Position numbers and translations under genes: made by a program
Source: Candidatus Rifleibacteriota bacterium
Lineage (GTDB): Bacteria; Muiribacteriota; Ozemobacteria; Ozemobacterales; Ozemobacteraceae
Assembly: GCA_015232575.1 (NCBI GenBank)
Contig: JADFZL010000027.1
Location: forward strand, 1-55,708
Direction of reading: 5' to 3'
DNA length: 55,708 nt
Shown: positions 1 through 7,744 of the stretch, piece after piece
Position numbering within the stretch: the stretch's first letter is position 1
How the letters are laid out: each line of letters opens with the position of its first letter
Notes under the pieces: model-generated
Told to the model about the DNA's origin: nothing
Database searches by the model: none
The model's input: only the letters and a program-made list of their open reading frames with translations

Positions 1-2194
1 TCGGAAACAAATTTTCCTGTATTGTTTTTGCGATTGAAAGATCTTCAAGGCCGACCATCATCTGATTAAAAGTCTGTGACAACTTTCCAAGTTCATCATT
101 TTCAAGAATTGGAATACGAAAACGAAAGTCTCTTTTTTCAATAGCATCAACACCTTCAGCAAGATTTGTGACTGGAAGAAGGACCTGCCTGGAAACTGCG
201 ATTCCAATTCCCAACGAAAAACAAAAACAGAAGAATGCCAGAAAAATGAGATTATTTTTCAATTTTTCAAGTATTATCTTAATCTGTTTTTCCGGAAATA
301 TTTGAATGAGCTGATATCGTTCAATTTCCCGCGCAGGCATTCCTGCCGCCAGATATCTTTGCCCCTTCCAGGTAATCAAATCTTCGGTAAATGTATTACG
401 CACCAGAATGCGCTGCGAGAGGTCATTTATCCAGGAAATTTTAGAAGAGCCGTCGGGAATATCATATTCAGAATTATTTGGGACAATCGTAAAAAAAACC
501 GAAAACTCGTTCATTTTCCGAAATGATAAAATATTTTTCTTAAGATAATTCAAACTCAGCTCCATAGGCTTCCAAAAGAAGAAAAACATGTAATTTGCGC
601 CGGAATCAATTCCCTTAATAATATTGATAAGCATGTATCTGTCCACTTTTCCAAACATCAGGGGGGCAATTTCTCCCATTCGCTTGAGCAGACCGGTAAT
701 AAATTCGTCCAGTTGAGCATTTCCAATGAAAAGGTCTTCGACCTTAACTTTATTTTGCCTGTTATCTTCCTCTCTGATTCCCTTGGTGTGATTGTATTTC
801 TCAAGCATTTTAAATGCAAGCTGCGGATAAATTTTGTCTTTTTCACGATTTTGCAGTACCGTTCCATCACGTTTTATGATCATAGGTTGAGGAAGAGGCA
901 TTTTTTTCTCAATGATCTTAAATACCTTCTGAAATGTGGCGTTATTAAAGTTTCCTTGACTGTCCTGAGATATAGATATAAGTTCTTTTACCCTTCCAGA
1001 ATAAATAAGGAGAGCTTTTTGAAACTTTTTATCAATTCCCTTGAGGGAATCCTCAATTTTCCGAAAGGCTTCATATCTGAGGCTCTGCTCCTTTTCCCAA
1101 AGATAATCTTTACTGACAACGAAAAGTATTACCAACGGAAGCCCTGTAGAAAAAACCAGTAATGCCGTTAATTTCAATCTTATCGACAACCACTTCGGTG
1201 CTTCAGATACAACATACGGATAGCTCAAGATACAAATAATCAGAAAGACAGACAAAAATATAATACGAGTATGTAAAACATATTTTCTTGGATCATTTTC
1301 CTGAGGAAATTTAACAAATCCCCACAATCGATTTTTGTTTTCTGCCAAAGTAATAACTGTCACATACTTATCATTAATTGATATCTCTGACATTGTTTTT
1401 TCAAAGTTTGACATACTGTATTGTAAAAAAGTCTCTTCATCTTTCATCATTGTTGAATTGCGAAATTTCTTATCAGAATCATGCAGACCAAACTTCAGTG
1501 ATGTTCTGCCCTTATTGTTTTTTTTCAGCTTAGATGTCAGGGTGTAATTCTTCGGCACGGCTCCAATATTTACGTGAGCCATCACCACAATCTTAGAGGC
1601 TTTTTTATAAAAGAAATAGTTTTTTTTCTCGCCAATTCCAACGGTTGGGAGATAATTCATTTTTTGAATATGATTTATTGTTTCAAGAAGACTCAATTCG
1701 CCCAAAAATGCTTCTAAAGCTTTTCTCTGTCCGGAAGGGACGGGAATCTCTGACAAGTTATAACGTGTATTAATTATCTCATAGAGTTTTTTTATTAAAT
1801 ATTTTGATGGTACCCGGCTGGAAAATTCTTCTAATAAATTCCCTTTAAGATCAGTGATGTAAATATCAAATAAATTAGGAAGGTTTCTTCTCAGTTTTCT
1901 CAGATTTTCTTTAAAAACTGAATTATCTGATGAATTATTATAAGATGAATCCAGATTATCAGTGACTTTCAGAAGCCAGTCATAATAGTAACGCTCTTCT
2001 TTAGCCGTTTTTCTAATATTCTCAATCTGCTTTCCGATTTTTAGTGCTAAATCGTAAGCCTTATTTTTATACTCTCGTTCCCAGGATTGCTCAATTCCCC
2101 AACAAACAAGCAATCCGGGAAGAAGAACAAAACAAACGCAGAAAAAAAGCCATTTCAGTAAACGACTGAAGGGGCATCGCATAAAATAGTTCAT
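1..2194 (-). CDS. SpoIIE/RsbU-type sensor phosphatase, 5' part (cut by window edge)
   Basis: I translated this open frame directly: 731 codons from ATG at 2194 (AAGGAA five bases upstream) to the left edge without a stop. Visible order: membrane segment about residues 12-32, an extracytoplasmic region, two membrane segments about 309-327 and 341-362, a second extracytoplasmic region, a fourth membrane segment about 648-668, then a HAMP domain (LLPVTNLAEGVDAIEKRDF..., about 668-720). The last residues read AKTIQENLFP, the signature that links HAMP to PP2C-like SpoIIE serine phosphatase domains. The catalytic domain itself lies outside the window, so the phosphatase call rests on that linker. 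Such proteins usually dephosphorylate an anti-sigma-factor antagonist in response to an extracellular signal. A HAMP-linked cyclase or kinase is possible but less likely. Confidence 0.75.
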   Translation of the reverse strand, partial: MNYFMRCPFSRLLKWLFFCVCFVLLPGLLVCWGIEQSWEREYKNKAYDLALKIGKQIENIRKTAKEERYYYDWLLKVTDNLDSSYNNSSDNSVFKENLRKLRRNLPNLFDIYITDLKGNLLEEFSSRVPSKYLIKKLYEIINTRYNLSEIPVPSGQRKALEAFLGELSLLETINHIQKMNYLPTVGIGEKKNYFFYKKASKIVVMAHVNIGAVPKNYTLTSKLKKNNKGRTSLKFGLHDSDKKFRNSTMMKDEETFLQYSMSNFEKTMSEISINDKYVTVITLAENKNRLWGFVKFPQENDPRKYVLHTRIIFLSVFLIICILSYPYVVSEAPKWLSIRLKLTALLVFSTGLPLVILFVVSKDYLWEKEQSLRYEAFRKIEDSLKGIDKKFQKALLIYSGRVKELISISQDSQGNFNNATFQKVFKIIEKKMPLPQPMIIKRDGTVLQNREKDKIYPQLAFKMLEKYNHTKGIREEDNRQNKVKVEDLFIGNAQLDEFITGLLKRMGEIAPLMFGKVDRYMLINIIKGIDSGANYMFFFFWKPMELSLNYLKKNILSFRKMNEFSVFFTIVPNNSEYDIPDGSSKISWINDLSQRILVRNTFTEDLITWKGQRYLAAGMPAREIERYQLIQIFPEKQIKIILEKLKNNLIFLAFFCFCFSLGIGIAVSRQVLLPVTNLAEGVDAIEKRDFRFRIPILENDELGKLSQTFNQMMVGLEDLSIAKTIQENLFP

Positions 2195-2395
2195 TATTTC
2201 CTTGTACAGTATACAACTCCATTAATAAGCAGGATTACAAAAGGTACAACAGACAAAATGATAAATAAAAAAATCAGACCTGAAGTGTAAAGTGTACCCT
2301 CTGAACAATTAGGCCATTATTAAAATAACCAATCTTTCAATTAATGAATAATAACACGTCAAACATCTGGAAATCACCAGCAAATTTCAATATTT

Positions 2396-2557
2396 CTAAG
2401 CACAGCAAATTCTAATAAAGGGGGCATTCATATTATGTCATTTCGACCGGAGGGAGAAATCTCGCATTTACGGAGATCTCTCACATTCGTTCGAGATGAC
2501 AGTCACCCAAAAAGTTAACACGCAAATGCCCCTTTATTTAGGATTTTGCATACTAAG
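2396..2557. repeat. MITE-like palindromic element, copy A
   Basis: A 162-bp element with imperfect terminal inverted repeats of about 30 bp: the left end starts CTAAGCACAGCAAATTCTAA and the right end, read in reverse complement, starts CTTAGTATGCAAAATCCTAA. Inside is a second inverted repeat running from GTCATTTCGACC to TCGAGATGAC. A near-identical 161-bp copy lies at 39282-39442, and the inner hairpin alone lies inverted at 25073-25138. It has no coding capacity. The size, the matching ends and the intergenic positions suggest a non-autonomous mobile element. No transposase is visible in the window. Confidence 0.8.
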
Positions 2558-2606
2558 CAATCAATAAATATTTCCATAATAATACTTTATCAATTTAAAA
2601 GATTTG

Positions 2607-2648
2607 GAACAAAATGAAAAAAACTGTTGTTCTATATAATTAGAACAA
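2607..2648 (+). promoter_or_regulatory. Palindrome centred on a TATAAT box, candidate operator
   Basis: TTGTTCTA (2627-2634) and TAGAACAA (2641-2648) form a perfect 8-bp inverted repeat whose 6-base spacer is exactly TATAAT, a consensus -10 box. A third half-site GAACAA lies at 2607-2612. It sits 51 bp before the secreted-protein gene at 2699. No good -35 box is present at the right distance, which fits a promoter needing or blocked by a dimeric regulator. The operator role is an inference. Confidence 0.45.
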
Positions 2649-2698
2649 TCAAATAACTTGATTTTCTAAGATTAAAAATAAGATACAGGAGAAAAAGT

Positions 2699-3205
2699 AT
2701 GAATACTATCAAAATGTTCAAGTTTATCTTTACGATGGTTCTATTCATTGGCTTATTTGCTCCAGTGGTGAGAGCAGACTGGGTTGTTGCAGGGCATTTC
2801 GACATTCTTATGAATATTGACGAAATTAAGATTGGACTAAACACTGAGCGTGCATTATATCTGGATTTGACTTCTGTGAAACGAATAACAGGCGAAATTC
2901 TTTCTATGCAAGTAGTTACAACTTCTCCTCTTGGTGAAGATGGTGAAAAGTATCATCCACTTGCTGTAAAGTATCTTGAAAAAAATGCAAAAGAAATAGA
3001 TCTTACCCCAGTGCCACATGAACAAGTTAGCTGGAAAAAAGGCCCTCTTGCTCCATACCTGAGCGTAAAAGGCAATTTTTCGAAAATTCTAAGTAATAAA
3101 AAAGAAATTACAGTAAAACTCCGTGGTAGAATCAATGTAATACGAGGACATTATGGTGATTTCATCGTTATGTTGACAGAAATTGATAGAGTTTGGGCAG
3201 AATAA
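2699..3205 (+). CDS. Secreted protein of unknown function
   Basis: A 168-residue protein with a clear Sec signal peptide (MNTIKMFKFIFTMVLFIGLF..., likely cleaved after VVRA, near residue 26). The start is fixed by AGGAG eight bases upstream. The mature part has alternating charged and hydrophobic strands and ends ...LTEIDRVWAE; it has no cysteines, which would suit a periplasmic or surface beta-rich protein. I do not recognise the family. It is a single-gene unit whose promoter region contains the TATAAT-centred palindrome. No terminator is obvious before the convergent HTH gene at 3451. Confidence 0.75.
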   Translation: MNTIKMFKFIFTMVLFIGLFAPVVRADWVVAGHFDILMNIDEIKIGLNTERALYLDLTSVKRITGEILSMQVVTTSPLGEDGEKYHPLAVKYLEKNAKEIDLTPVPHEQVSWKKGPLAPYLSVKGNFSKILSNKKEITVKLRGRINVIRGHYGDFIVMLTEIDRVWAE

Positions 3206-3450
3206 TAATTTCTGACTTTTTGAATGCGTATCTGTCGAAAAATTAACACACAGGCGGGGGGCAACCCGCCTTTTCCTTTTCTGCCCTTCACAGAACAAAA
3301 TACGCTGCAATACACTATAAATTTCTGAATACAGCATAGAACCAGGTGTTTCAGCGAGGTTAACAAATCAGTGACACGCACCATTGGAAACCGCATAACT
3401 AAAATGAAAATTCCTATACTGTTAAATTAACGGCGAAAGTTTAGAATAAG

Positions 3451-4068
3451 TCAGGAAAATTCAAGATATCTTCTCAGGCAGTTTTTTCTGAGGGCCTTTT
3501 CCGGGGCTCCTTTTGCGCCGCCTTTTTCGAAGTCAATGTCAATAATAAGTTTCGGAGACCTGACTGGAGTTTTTATTTTGTAAAATCTGCCCTTTTTTGG
3601 ATCTGATCCGATTTCAATATATTTCTCTGCATTGAGTTTTTCAATTGTTTTCTCAATCAGATCAATCGGATAGCCGAGCCTTTCAGAAAGATCGTCTAAA
3701 GAGAAAAATACAGCACGATCGTACAATTCTTGTTTTTCAAAATCTATTTCGATGAGCTTCTTAAAAATTGGCCATCCTAATGAGCCGATTTCCTCAAAAA
3801 GAAGTCTCGGCAACCCAGAATATTCAACCCATTTCGGAAACTTTCCGCACATTTTTGGACCATCATCAACGGAAATAGCCTGTAACTCAGCACAAAAAGA
3901 TCCCTTTTCAAGAAAATCATTTATTGATGAACTTTGAATCCGCCAATCGCCACCGAGTTTAACTCCGGGGAATTTCTTTTCCCTGAGCCACCTTCGAAGA
4001 ACTTCAGCATTAATTTTCAATAAAGCTGCTGCTTCTTTAATCGTATATAAAATATTTTCTTTAGTCAT
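3451..4068 (-). CDS. Excisionase/MerR-type HTH DNA-binding protein
   Basis: A 205-residue protein. Residues 8-55 (TIKEAAALLKINAEVLRRWL... then GGDWRIQSSSINDFLEKG) match the helix-turn-helix fold of excisionase-type DNA-binding domains, with the usual W-R-I wing and a closing ineffective helix. Residues about 75-175 look like a second winged-helix unit (FSLDDLSERLGYPIDLIEKTIEKLNAEKYIEIG). It probably binds DNA as a regulator rather than acting in phage excision, as no integrase is nearby. The start is ATG at 4068; there is no ribosome-binding site, because the promoter -10 box ends eight bases before the ATG. See the Fur-box-like site at 4069-4105. The C-terminus is rich in basic residues. Confidence 0.7.
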   Translation of the reverse strand: MTKENILYTIKEAAALLKINAEVLRRWLREKKFPGVKLGGDWRIQSSSINDFLEKGSFCAELQAISVDDGPKMCGKFPKWVEYSGLPRLLFEEIGSLGWPIFKKLIEIDFEKQELYDRAVFFSLDDLSERLGYPIDLIEKTIEKLNAEKYIEIGSDPKKGRFYKIKTPVRSPKLIIDIDFEKGGAKGAPEKALRKNCLRRYLEFS

Positions 4069-4105
4069 GGGTAATGATAATAATTCTCATTCTTTTATTT
4101 GTCAA
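4069..4105 (-). promoter_or_regulatory. Sigma-70 promoter overlapped by a Fur-box-like 7-1-7 palindrome, leaderless start
   Basis: Read on the minus strand: TTGACA (4105-4100), a 17-base spacer, TATTAT (4082-4077), eight bases, then the ATG of the HTH gene. The expected transcription start is at or within two bases of the A of ATG, so the mRNA should be leaderless or nearly so. On the plus strand, TGATAAT-A-ATTCTCA (4075-4089) matches the 7-1-7 Fur consensus TGATAAT-N-ATTATCA with one mismatch and covers the -10 box. Binding there would block the promoter. The promoter is seen in the sequence; regulation by Fur is inferred. Confidence 0.6.
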
Positions 4106-4108
4106 ACG

Positions 4109-4133
4109 AAAAAAATGCCCCGGTGACCGGGGC
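4109..4133 (-). terminator. Rho-independent terminator of the C25 peptidase gene
   Basis: GCCCCGG-tca-CCGGGGC on the minus strand (4133-4117) followed by ATTTTTTT. It lies 33 bp after the peptidase stop codon and just before the HTH promoter, so it insulates the two. Confidence 0.9.
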
Positions 4134-4165
4134 GAAATTGAGAAACCCTTATAAAAAATGGAAAA

Positions 4166-6370
4166 TCAAAACTTAAAAGGCTGATCCACTATTGGAACAA
4201 TCGTTGGACTCATTATTGTGAAATAACCATCCGTATTCTCATCAATTCCTGCTGCAAAAACGACTTTTCCATTATCGTCAGTCTTTCCGGTAATGACCTT
4301 TTCCATATTCGTCGAATAAATTGTTACCTGAAGTCCACTCAAAGTAAGACCTTCTTCGCCTTTTACAGAAATTTCAATCTGTGACTGCTGTTGTACATGT
4401 GCAACATTTATATCTGCAGTGATTTTCTTTGGGGCCCTTGTTCTCAACTGTGTTGTACAATCACCAAACCAATGCCACTGCTCGGCCATCTTTACGCCAG
4501 GACTCTTTGTTTCAACACCATGTTGCTCAAGTCCCTTTATAATTCCATTTGTAACGAGCGCGCCAACAGTTTTCCAGGTTTCATTAACAATAAGAGAACT
4601 GCTGATTTCAGTTTGTACATCACACGGAGGAACCCAATCCTGGTTGGTAGTTGCGCCATAAAAGCCAACAGCACCTCTCGGATTTTCAATAGTTCCGGTT
4701 TTCATCCATGCTTCTGCAAAACAGTCTGCACCTTTAACAAAGTTTCCGTTCACGCATGCAACACTCAGTATAATGGGAAGTTTCCAGCCATTTGCAAGAT
4801 ACTGACAATAAGAAGTATCGAAACCCGAAGTCACCCACGAAGTTGTACTCCCATGGCCGATATAATTAATTAAACTTCTGCCTTCGTTGACGTATTTTCT
4901 AACCTGCTCTTTGAGTTCTTCATCTGACAGAACCGGTTTTGCCGGTTCACTTGCTACAGAAGCAGCCGAAGCAATTTCTGGTTCTGCATTTGGTCTGTCT
5001 GCCGTCATTGTAAACATTGGCAATGAGCCAAACGGGCTAAACGGACCGAATGGACCAAATGGTCCGGATATACCGCCACCTCCGGAAGATGAACCTGAAG
5101 ATGATTTATATTTGTAGATCTGATCAACACTGGAAAATCTGGAGTTTAAAAGTGCAGCACGTAATAGATCACATCTTTCATAGTCAGTTGGAGAATTTCC
5201 ATCAGGACCGGCAATTCCCATGGTTTTCTGATACCACTCGTCGTCTCCATTTTCAGATGGAAAACGCTCATAATTGATAAATTTGGCAACCTGATAAGCC
5301 ACTTCCTCTGAATTTGTTGCTGAAATACGGCTTATTATTGCATCTGGTACATTGTCATCACCGATAAGCTTAACATAGCATGGATCAGAATCTGCGCCCT
5401 GGTTTGCTCCCTTGAGCGTTGGAATCTGCGGAGCATCACCAACAAGAATTACGTGAGTAAAGTTTTTCTGCTGAAATTCAGCATTCAAAAAGGTCTGAAC
5501 CGCCTTTGCCTTAATGCCGTCCGATACAGTACCAGAGGCTGTAAGTGGCTCACTGTAGGTATTTAAAATATCTGACAATTTATAAATAGCAGCATCCATA
5601 CCACATTTTTTCTTCCAGACAACCAGTGGTAAAGTCGCATCATAAAGATCATCTGCAGACACAATAACCAATCTGCCATTTTCATTCAATCTGGGAAGGC
5701 GTTTTGAAGCATCCTGGAAATTGAGAAAATATTTCCGGTAAATCGGCTCGTAGGTTTTTGAAATAACACTGCGGCTCTTTTTCGGGTTAACAACCGTTTT
5801 ATCTGAATAAATGACTTTAAAGGTCAGTTCCCGGTAAAATCTCAACTGCTTCTTCACCGGATTAAACTGAACCGGATGAAAAGTAACGCGAGAGCCTCGA
5901 ACATCTCTGAAAATAAATGGTTTTCCGGCCTTCAAAAGCTCCTGGTCAGATGGGTACCATTCATCCTTATTATATACTTTTCCGAAGGTAAAAGGTATAT
6001 CATCTGGATTTACATCACGCGACAACGAGCCTTTGCTGGGTTTTAAAACACCTTTCAAAGTTATTGTTTCAACCTTTTTTCCGGTGATTACTATTTCAGG
6101 GTCCTTTTCAGATGGAAGCATAAAAAACTTTGACATCTGCGGTACCTCGGGACAATCTTTATTGAATGTTGGCGACGTTTCCGGAACAAACAACTCGAAT
6201 GCATCTGTCTGTCCAATTTTAATTGCACGCATGGCTGGATTTTCTGTATTGATTTTTACATCCATTCCATCCGGGTTAAAAGAAACTACGGAGAAATCCG
6301 CAAAAGCTGCTGCTCCTGATACTGATACAAAGGTAATTGCTGCCGCAAGAAATTTTGCTATTCTTCTCAC
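4166..6370 (-). CDS. Secreted C25-family (gingipain-type) cysteine peptidase
   Basis: The start is GTG at 6370 with AAGGAG seven bases upstream, giving 734 residues that begin with a signal peptide (VRRIAKFLAAAITFVSVSGAAAFA). A longer frame from a TTG at 6427 would bury that signal. Order: signal peptide, pro-region with C25-type strands (RFYRELTFKVIYSDK...), catalytic domain from about 230 (GRLVIVSADDLYDATLPLVVWKK). The catalytic His is in YIGHGS (about residue 505) and the Cys in VACVNG (about 538). A Gly/Ser/Pro/Phe-rich insert (GPFGPFGPF repeats, about residues 420-462) lies just before the catalytic pair. The C-terminus carries an Ig-like beta domain. It is probably exported and acts on proteins outside the cell. 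Monocistronic, with its own terminator. Confidence 0.85.
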   Translation of the reverse strand: MRRIAKFLAAAITFVSVSGAAAFADFSVVSFNPDGMDVKINTENPAMRAIKIGQTDAFELFVPETSPTFNKDCPEVPQMSKFFMLPSEKDPEIVITGKKVETITLKGVLKPSKGSLSRDVNPDDIPFTFGKVYNKDEWYPSDQELLKAGKPFIFRDVRGSRVTFHPVQFNPVKKQLRFYRELTFKVIYSDKTVVNPKKSRSVISKTYEPIYRKYFLNFQDASKRLPRLNENGRLVIVSADDLYDATLPLVVWKKKCGMDAAIYKLSDILNTYSEPLTASGTVSDGIKAKAVQTFLNAEFQQKNFTHVILVGDAPQIPTLKGANQGADSDPCYVKLIGDDNVPDAIISRISATNSEEVAYQVAKFINYERFPSENGDDEWYQKTMGIAGPDGNSPTDYERCDLLRAALLNSRFSSVDQIYKYKSSSGSSSGGGGISGPFGPFGPFSPFGSLPMFTMTADRPNAEPEIASAASVASEPAKPVLSDEELKEQVRKYVNEGRSLINYIGHGSTTSWVTSGFDTSYCQYLANGWKLPIILSVACVNGNFVKGADCFAEAWMKTGTIENPRGAVGFYGATTNQDWVPPCDVQTEISSSLIVNETWKTVGALVTNGIIKGLEQHGVETKSPGVKMAEQWHWFGDCTTQLRTRAPKKITADINVAHVQQQSQIEISVKGEEGLTLSGLQVTIYSTNMEKVITGKTDDNGKVVFAAGIDENTDGYFTIMSPTIVPIVDQPFKF

Positions 6371-6680
6371 CAATTTTCTCCTTCTTTGAACTGAACTTTT
6401 CCTATTTTTCCAAGGGCATTCATGCAATTTTCATGCCAAGCAAACTTTTCAGTAACTGACAAGACATTCAAAAAAATGAGAAGGAAAAAGCAGAATTTTT
6501 GATAGTATATTGCCAAATATTTGAGAGGAAGTAACAGAAAAAAAAGCATAAAAGAAATTACCTGCTCAATAAGCAGTGTAAAGGAAAAGTAGAAGCGGCT
6601 TCCAGGCGCTTAGAACAAACACGGTAAGAACAGCATATACGCCTTGCAGTGAATTATTGAGAATATACAAAAAATTTTAC

Positions 6681-6709
6681 TTGAAAATAGATTAGATTAG
6701 AGTTATTGT
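6681..6709 (+). promoter_or_regulatory. Sigma-70 promoter for the small Cys-rich protein gene
   Basis: TTGAAA (6681-6686), a 17-base spacer and TATTGT (6704-6709). The predicted start near 6716 leaves about ten bases before the AAAGGAGG ribosome-binding site. The 6371-6680 stretch upstream is AT-rich, with no gene that I can support. Confidence 0.6.
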
Positions 6710-6736
6710 ATTTTGAAATTCAAAAGGAGGCAGATT

Positions 6737-6973
6737 ATGCAACCAATTCCTCGAAAGCTTTCAGACGAAGATGTTATAAAACTAAGAAATGAAAAAACTG
6801 AATTAAATCGTCAAACCAGAAGAAAAACTGGAATGAAAATAGCCTGCACCGGTAAATTGACCGGTTATCTTGAATGTGAAACCCACGAAGGTAGATGTCC
6901 AGACTTTGGCACATGCCACGGAACTACCGACACGACAAAAGCAGCAAGCGAAGCACAAACTTCAGCAAACTGA
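6737..6973 (+). CDS. Small Cys-containing protein of unknown function
   Basis: The start is ATG at 6737, six bases after a near-perfect AAAGGAGG; an in-frame ATG at 6713 has no such site and lies within the promoter. The 78-residue product has a basic N-terminal half (QPIPRKLSDEDVIKLRNEKTELNRQTRRK) and four cysteines in a cluster (ACTGKLTGYLEC, then GRCPDFGTCHG) that could bind a metal. The tail is Thr/Ala/Ser-rich and probably disordered. It has no signal peptide. I do not recognise the family. It has its own strong promoter and terminator, so it is likely well expressed. Confidence 0.75.
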   Translation: MQPIPRKLSDEDVIKLRNEKTELNRQTRRKTGMKIACTGKLTGYLECETHEGRCPDFGTCHGTTDTTKAASEAQTSAN

Positions 6974-6989
6974 TATTTAAATAGAAAAG

Positions 6990-7052
6990 CTGCGAAAACT
7001 TGCATTCAAACTATTCTTTTATAGTTGAGAGTTTTCGCAGTTTTTGGTTTTT
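6990..7052 (+). terminator. Terminator with long loop after the small Cys-rich gene
   Basis: CTGCGAAAACT (6990-7000) pairs with AGTTTTCGCAG (7030-7040), an 11-bp perfect stem with a 29-base loop, followed by TTTTTGGTTTTT. The right side overlaps the 3' end of the minus-strand gene at 7019-7195. Confidence 0.75.
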
Positions 7053-7195
7053 CCATAAGTGAGGTCTACTGTTTCCACTTTTGAAATTATCTCCTCTTTT
7101 CGCAGCGCTTCTGCGAGAGCTTCAATGCAATAGTTATATTGCTTAGCTATTTCATCCTTTGAACTCCATAATTCCTCTAATATCTCATTCTTCAT
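7019..7195 (-). CDS. Small acidic helical protein, resembles antitoxin-like ORFs
   Basis: 58 residues: MKNEILEELWSSKDEIAKQY then NYCIEALAEALRKEEIISKV. The ATG at 7195 follows GGAGG with an eight-base spacer, so translation is well supported. The pattern ILEELW..KDEIAK.YNY.I.ALAE.LR resembles short proteins common in cyanobacteria and other bacteria (usually written IRDEIARE.NYD), often found next to toxin genes. I cannot name a function. It is the last gene of the alaS-ruvX strand. Its final ten codons run into the opposing terminator hairpin, so the true ancestral end may have been earlier. Confidence 0.55.
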   Translation of the reverse strand: MKNEILEELWSSKDEIAKQYNYCIEALAEALRKEEIISKVETVDLTYGKTKNCENSQL

Positions 7196-7210
7196 CTAAA
7201 GCGCCTCCAA

Positions 7211-7309
7211 TTATTCCTGTGGGGTACATATTTCCGGACACACGTATCCATTCGCTACTTTCAGAGAGCGAATCAAGGGCTTCATTTCATAACAAAATAT
7301 GCTTCTCAT
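7211..7309 (-). CDS. Very short ORF coupled to ruvX
   Basis: 32 codons starting at the ATGA that overlaps the ruvX stop codon (7309-7306): MRSIFCYEMKPLIRSLKVAN then GYVCPEICTPQE. It ends 15 bp before the 58-residue gene. The overlap with ruvX and close spacing suggest translational coupling, and the stretch MKPLIRSLKVANGYVCPEI looks protein-like. It may be the stump of a longer partner gene of the downstream ORF. Evidence is thin, and it could be chance. Confidence 0.3.
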   Translation of the reverse strand: MRSIFCYEMKPLIRSLKVANGYVCPEICTPQE

Positions 7310-7728
7310 GCGTTATCTTTTTCGAATTTTCTTTTGTCTATGAATGTTCTCAGAATTAAAGATGCTGCGACTGAATCTCTGATTTCTTTTCGTTTTTCGC
7401 GTCTCATGCCGCCCTCGATCAGACTTGATTCGGCAATTTTCGTTGTCACTCTTTCATCAACTTCATAGATTGGAATTGATACGAATGTCTTCAGTTTTTC
7501 GATAAATTTTCTTACCTCATCACAGGCGTTCCTTTCCTGTCCATCCATTGATAGTGGCAAGCCTACTACTATTCCATCAACTTCTTCATCTTCAGTAATT
7601 TTTTTTATCTTTTCAAAAGTTTTTCCGTCAACTGGAACTACTGAATGCGGACTCGCAATCATTTCCATTCTGTCACACGAAGCAACCCCAATTCTTTTCG
7701 TTCCAACATCCAAAGCAATAAATTTCAT
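7306..7728 (-). CDS. ruvX: RuvX/YqgF-family Holliday-junction resolvase-like nuclease
   Basis: 140 residues, the usual family length. The RNase H-fold motifs are all present: ALDVGTKRIGVA near the N-terminus, VVGLPLSMDGQE (about 54-65), YEVDERVTT (about 95) and a final Asp in RDSVAASLIL. In other bacteria the protein acts in pre-16S rRNA 5'-end maturation and has been proposed as an alternative resolvase. AAAAGGAG lies upstream of the ATG. It follows alaS on the same strand, a common arrangement, but here about 300 bp of GC-rich tandem repeats separate the two. Confidence 0.93.
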   Translation of the reverse strand: MKFIALDVGTKRIGVASCDRMEMIASPHSVVPVDGKTFEKIKKITEDEEVDGIVVGLPLSMDGQERNACDEVRKFIEKLKTFVSIPIYEVDERVTTKIAESSLIEGGMRREKRKEIRDSVAASLILRTFIDKRKFEKDNA

Positions 7729-7744
7729 TTAATGACTCCTTTTT

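Noticed and set aside
713..1162. A 149-codon frame on the plus strand
   Set aside because: Antisense to the SpoIIE-type gene, which runs unbroken on the other strand with all its domains.
4391..4873. A 160-codon frame on the plus strand
   Set aside because: Antisense to the C25 peptidase gene, without ribosome-binding site; codon pattern follows the real gene.
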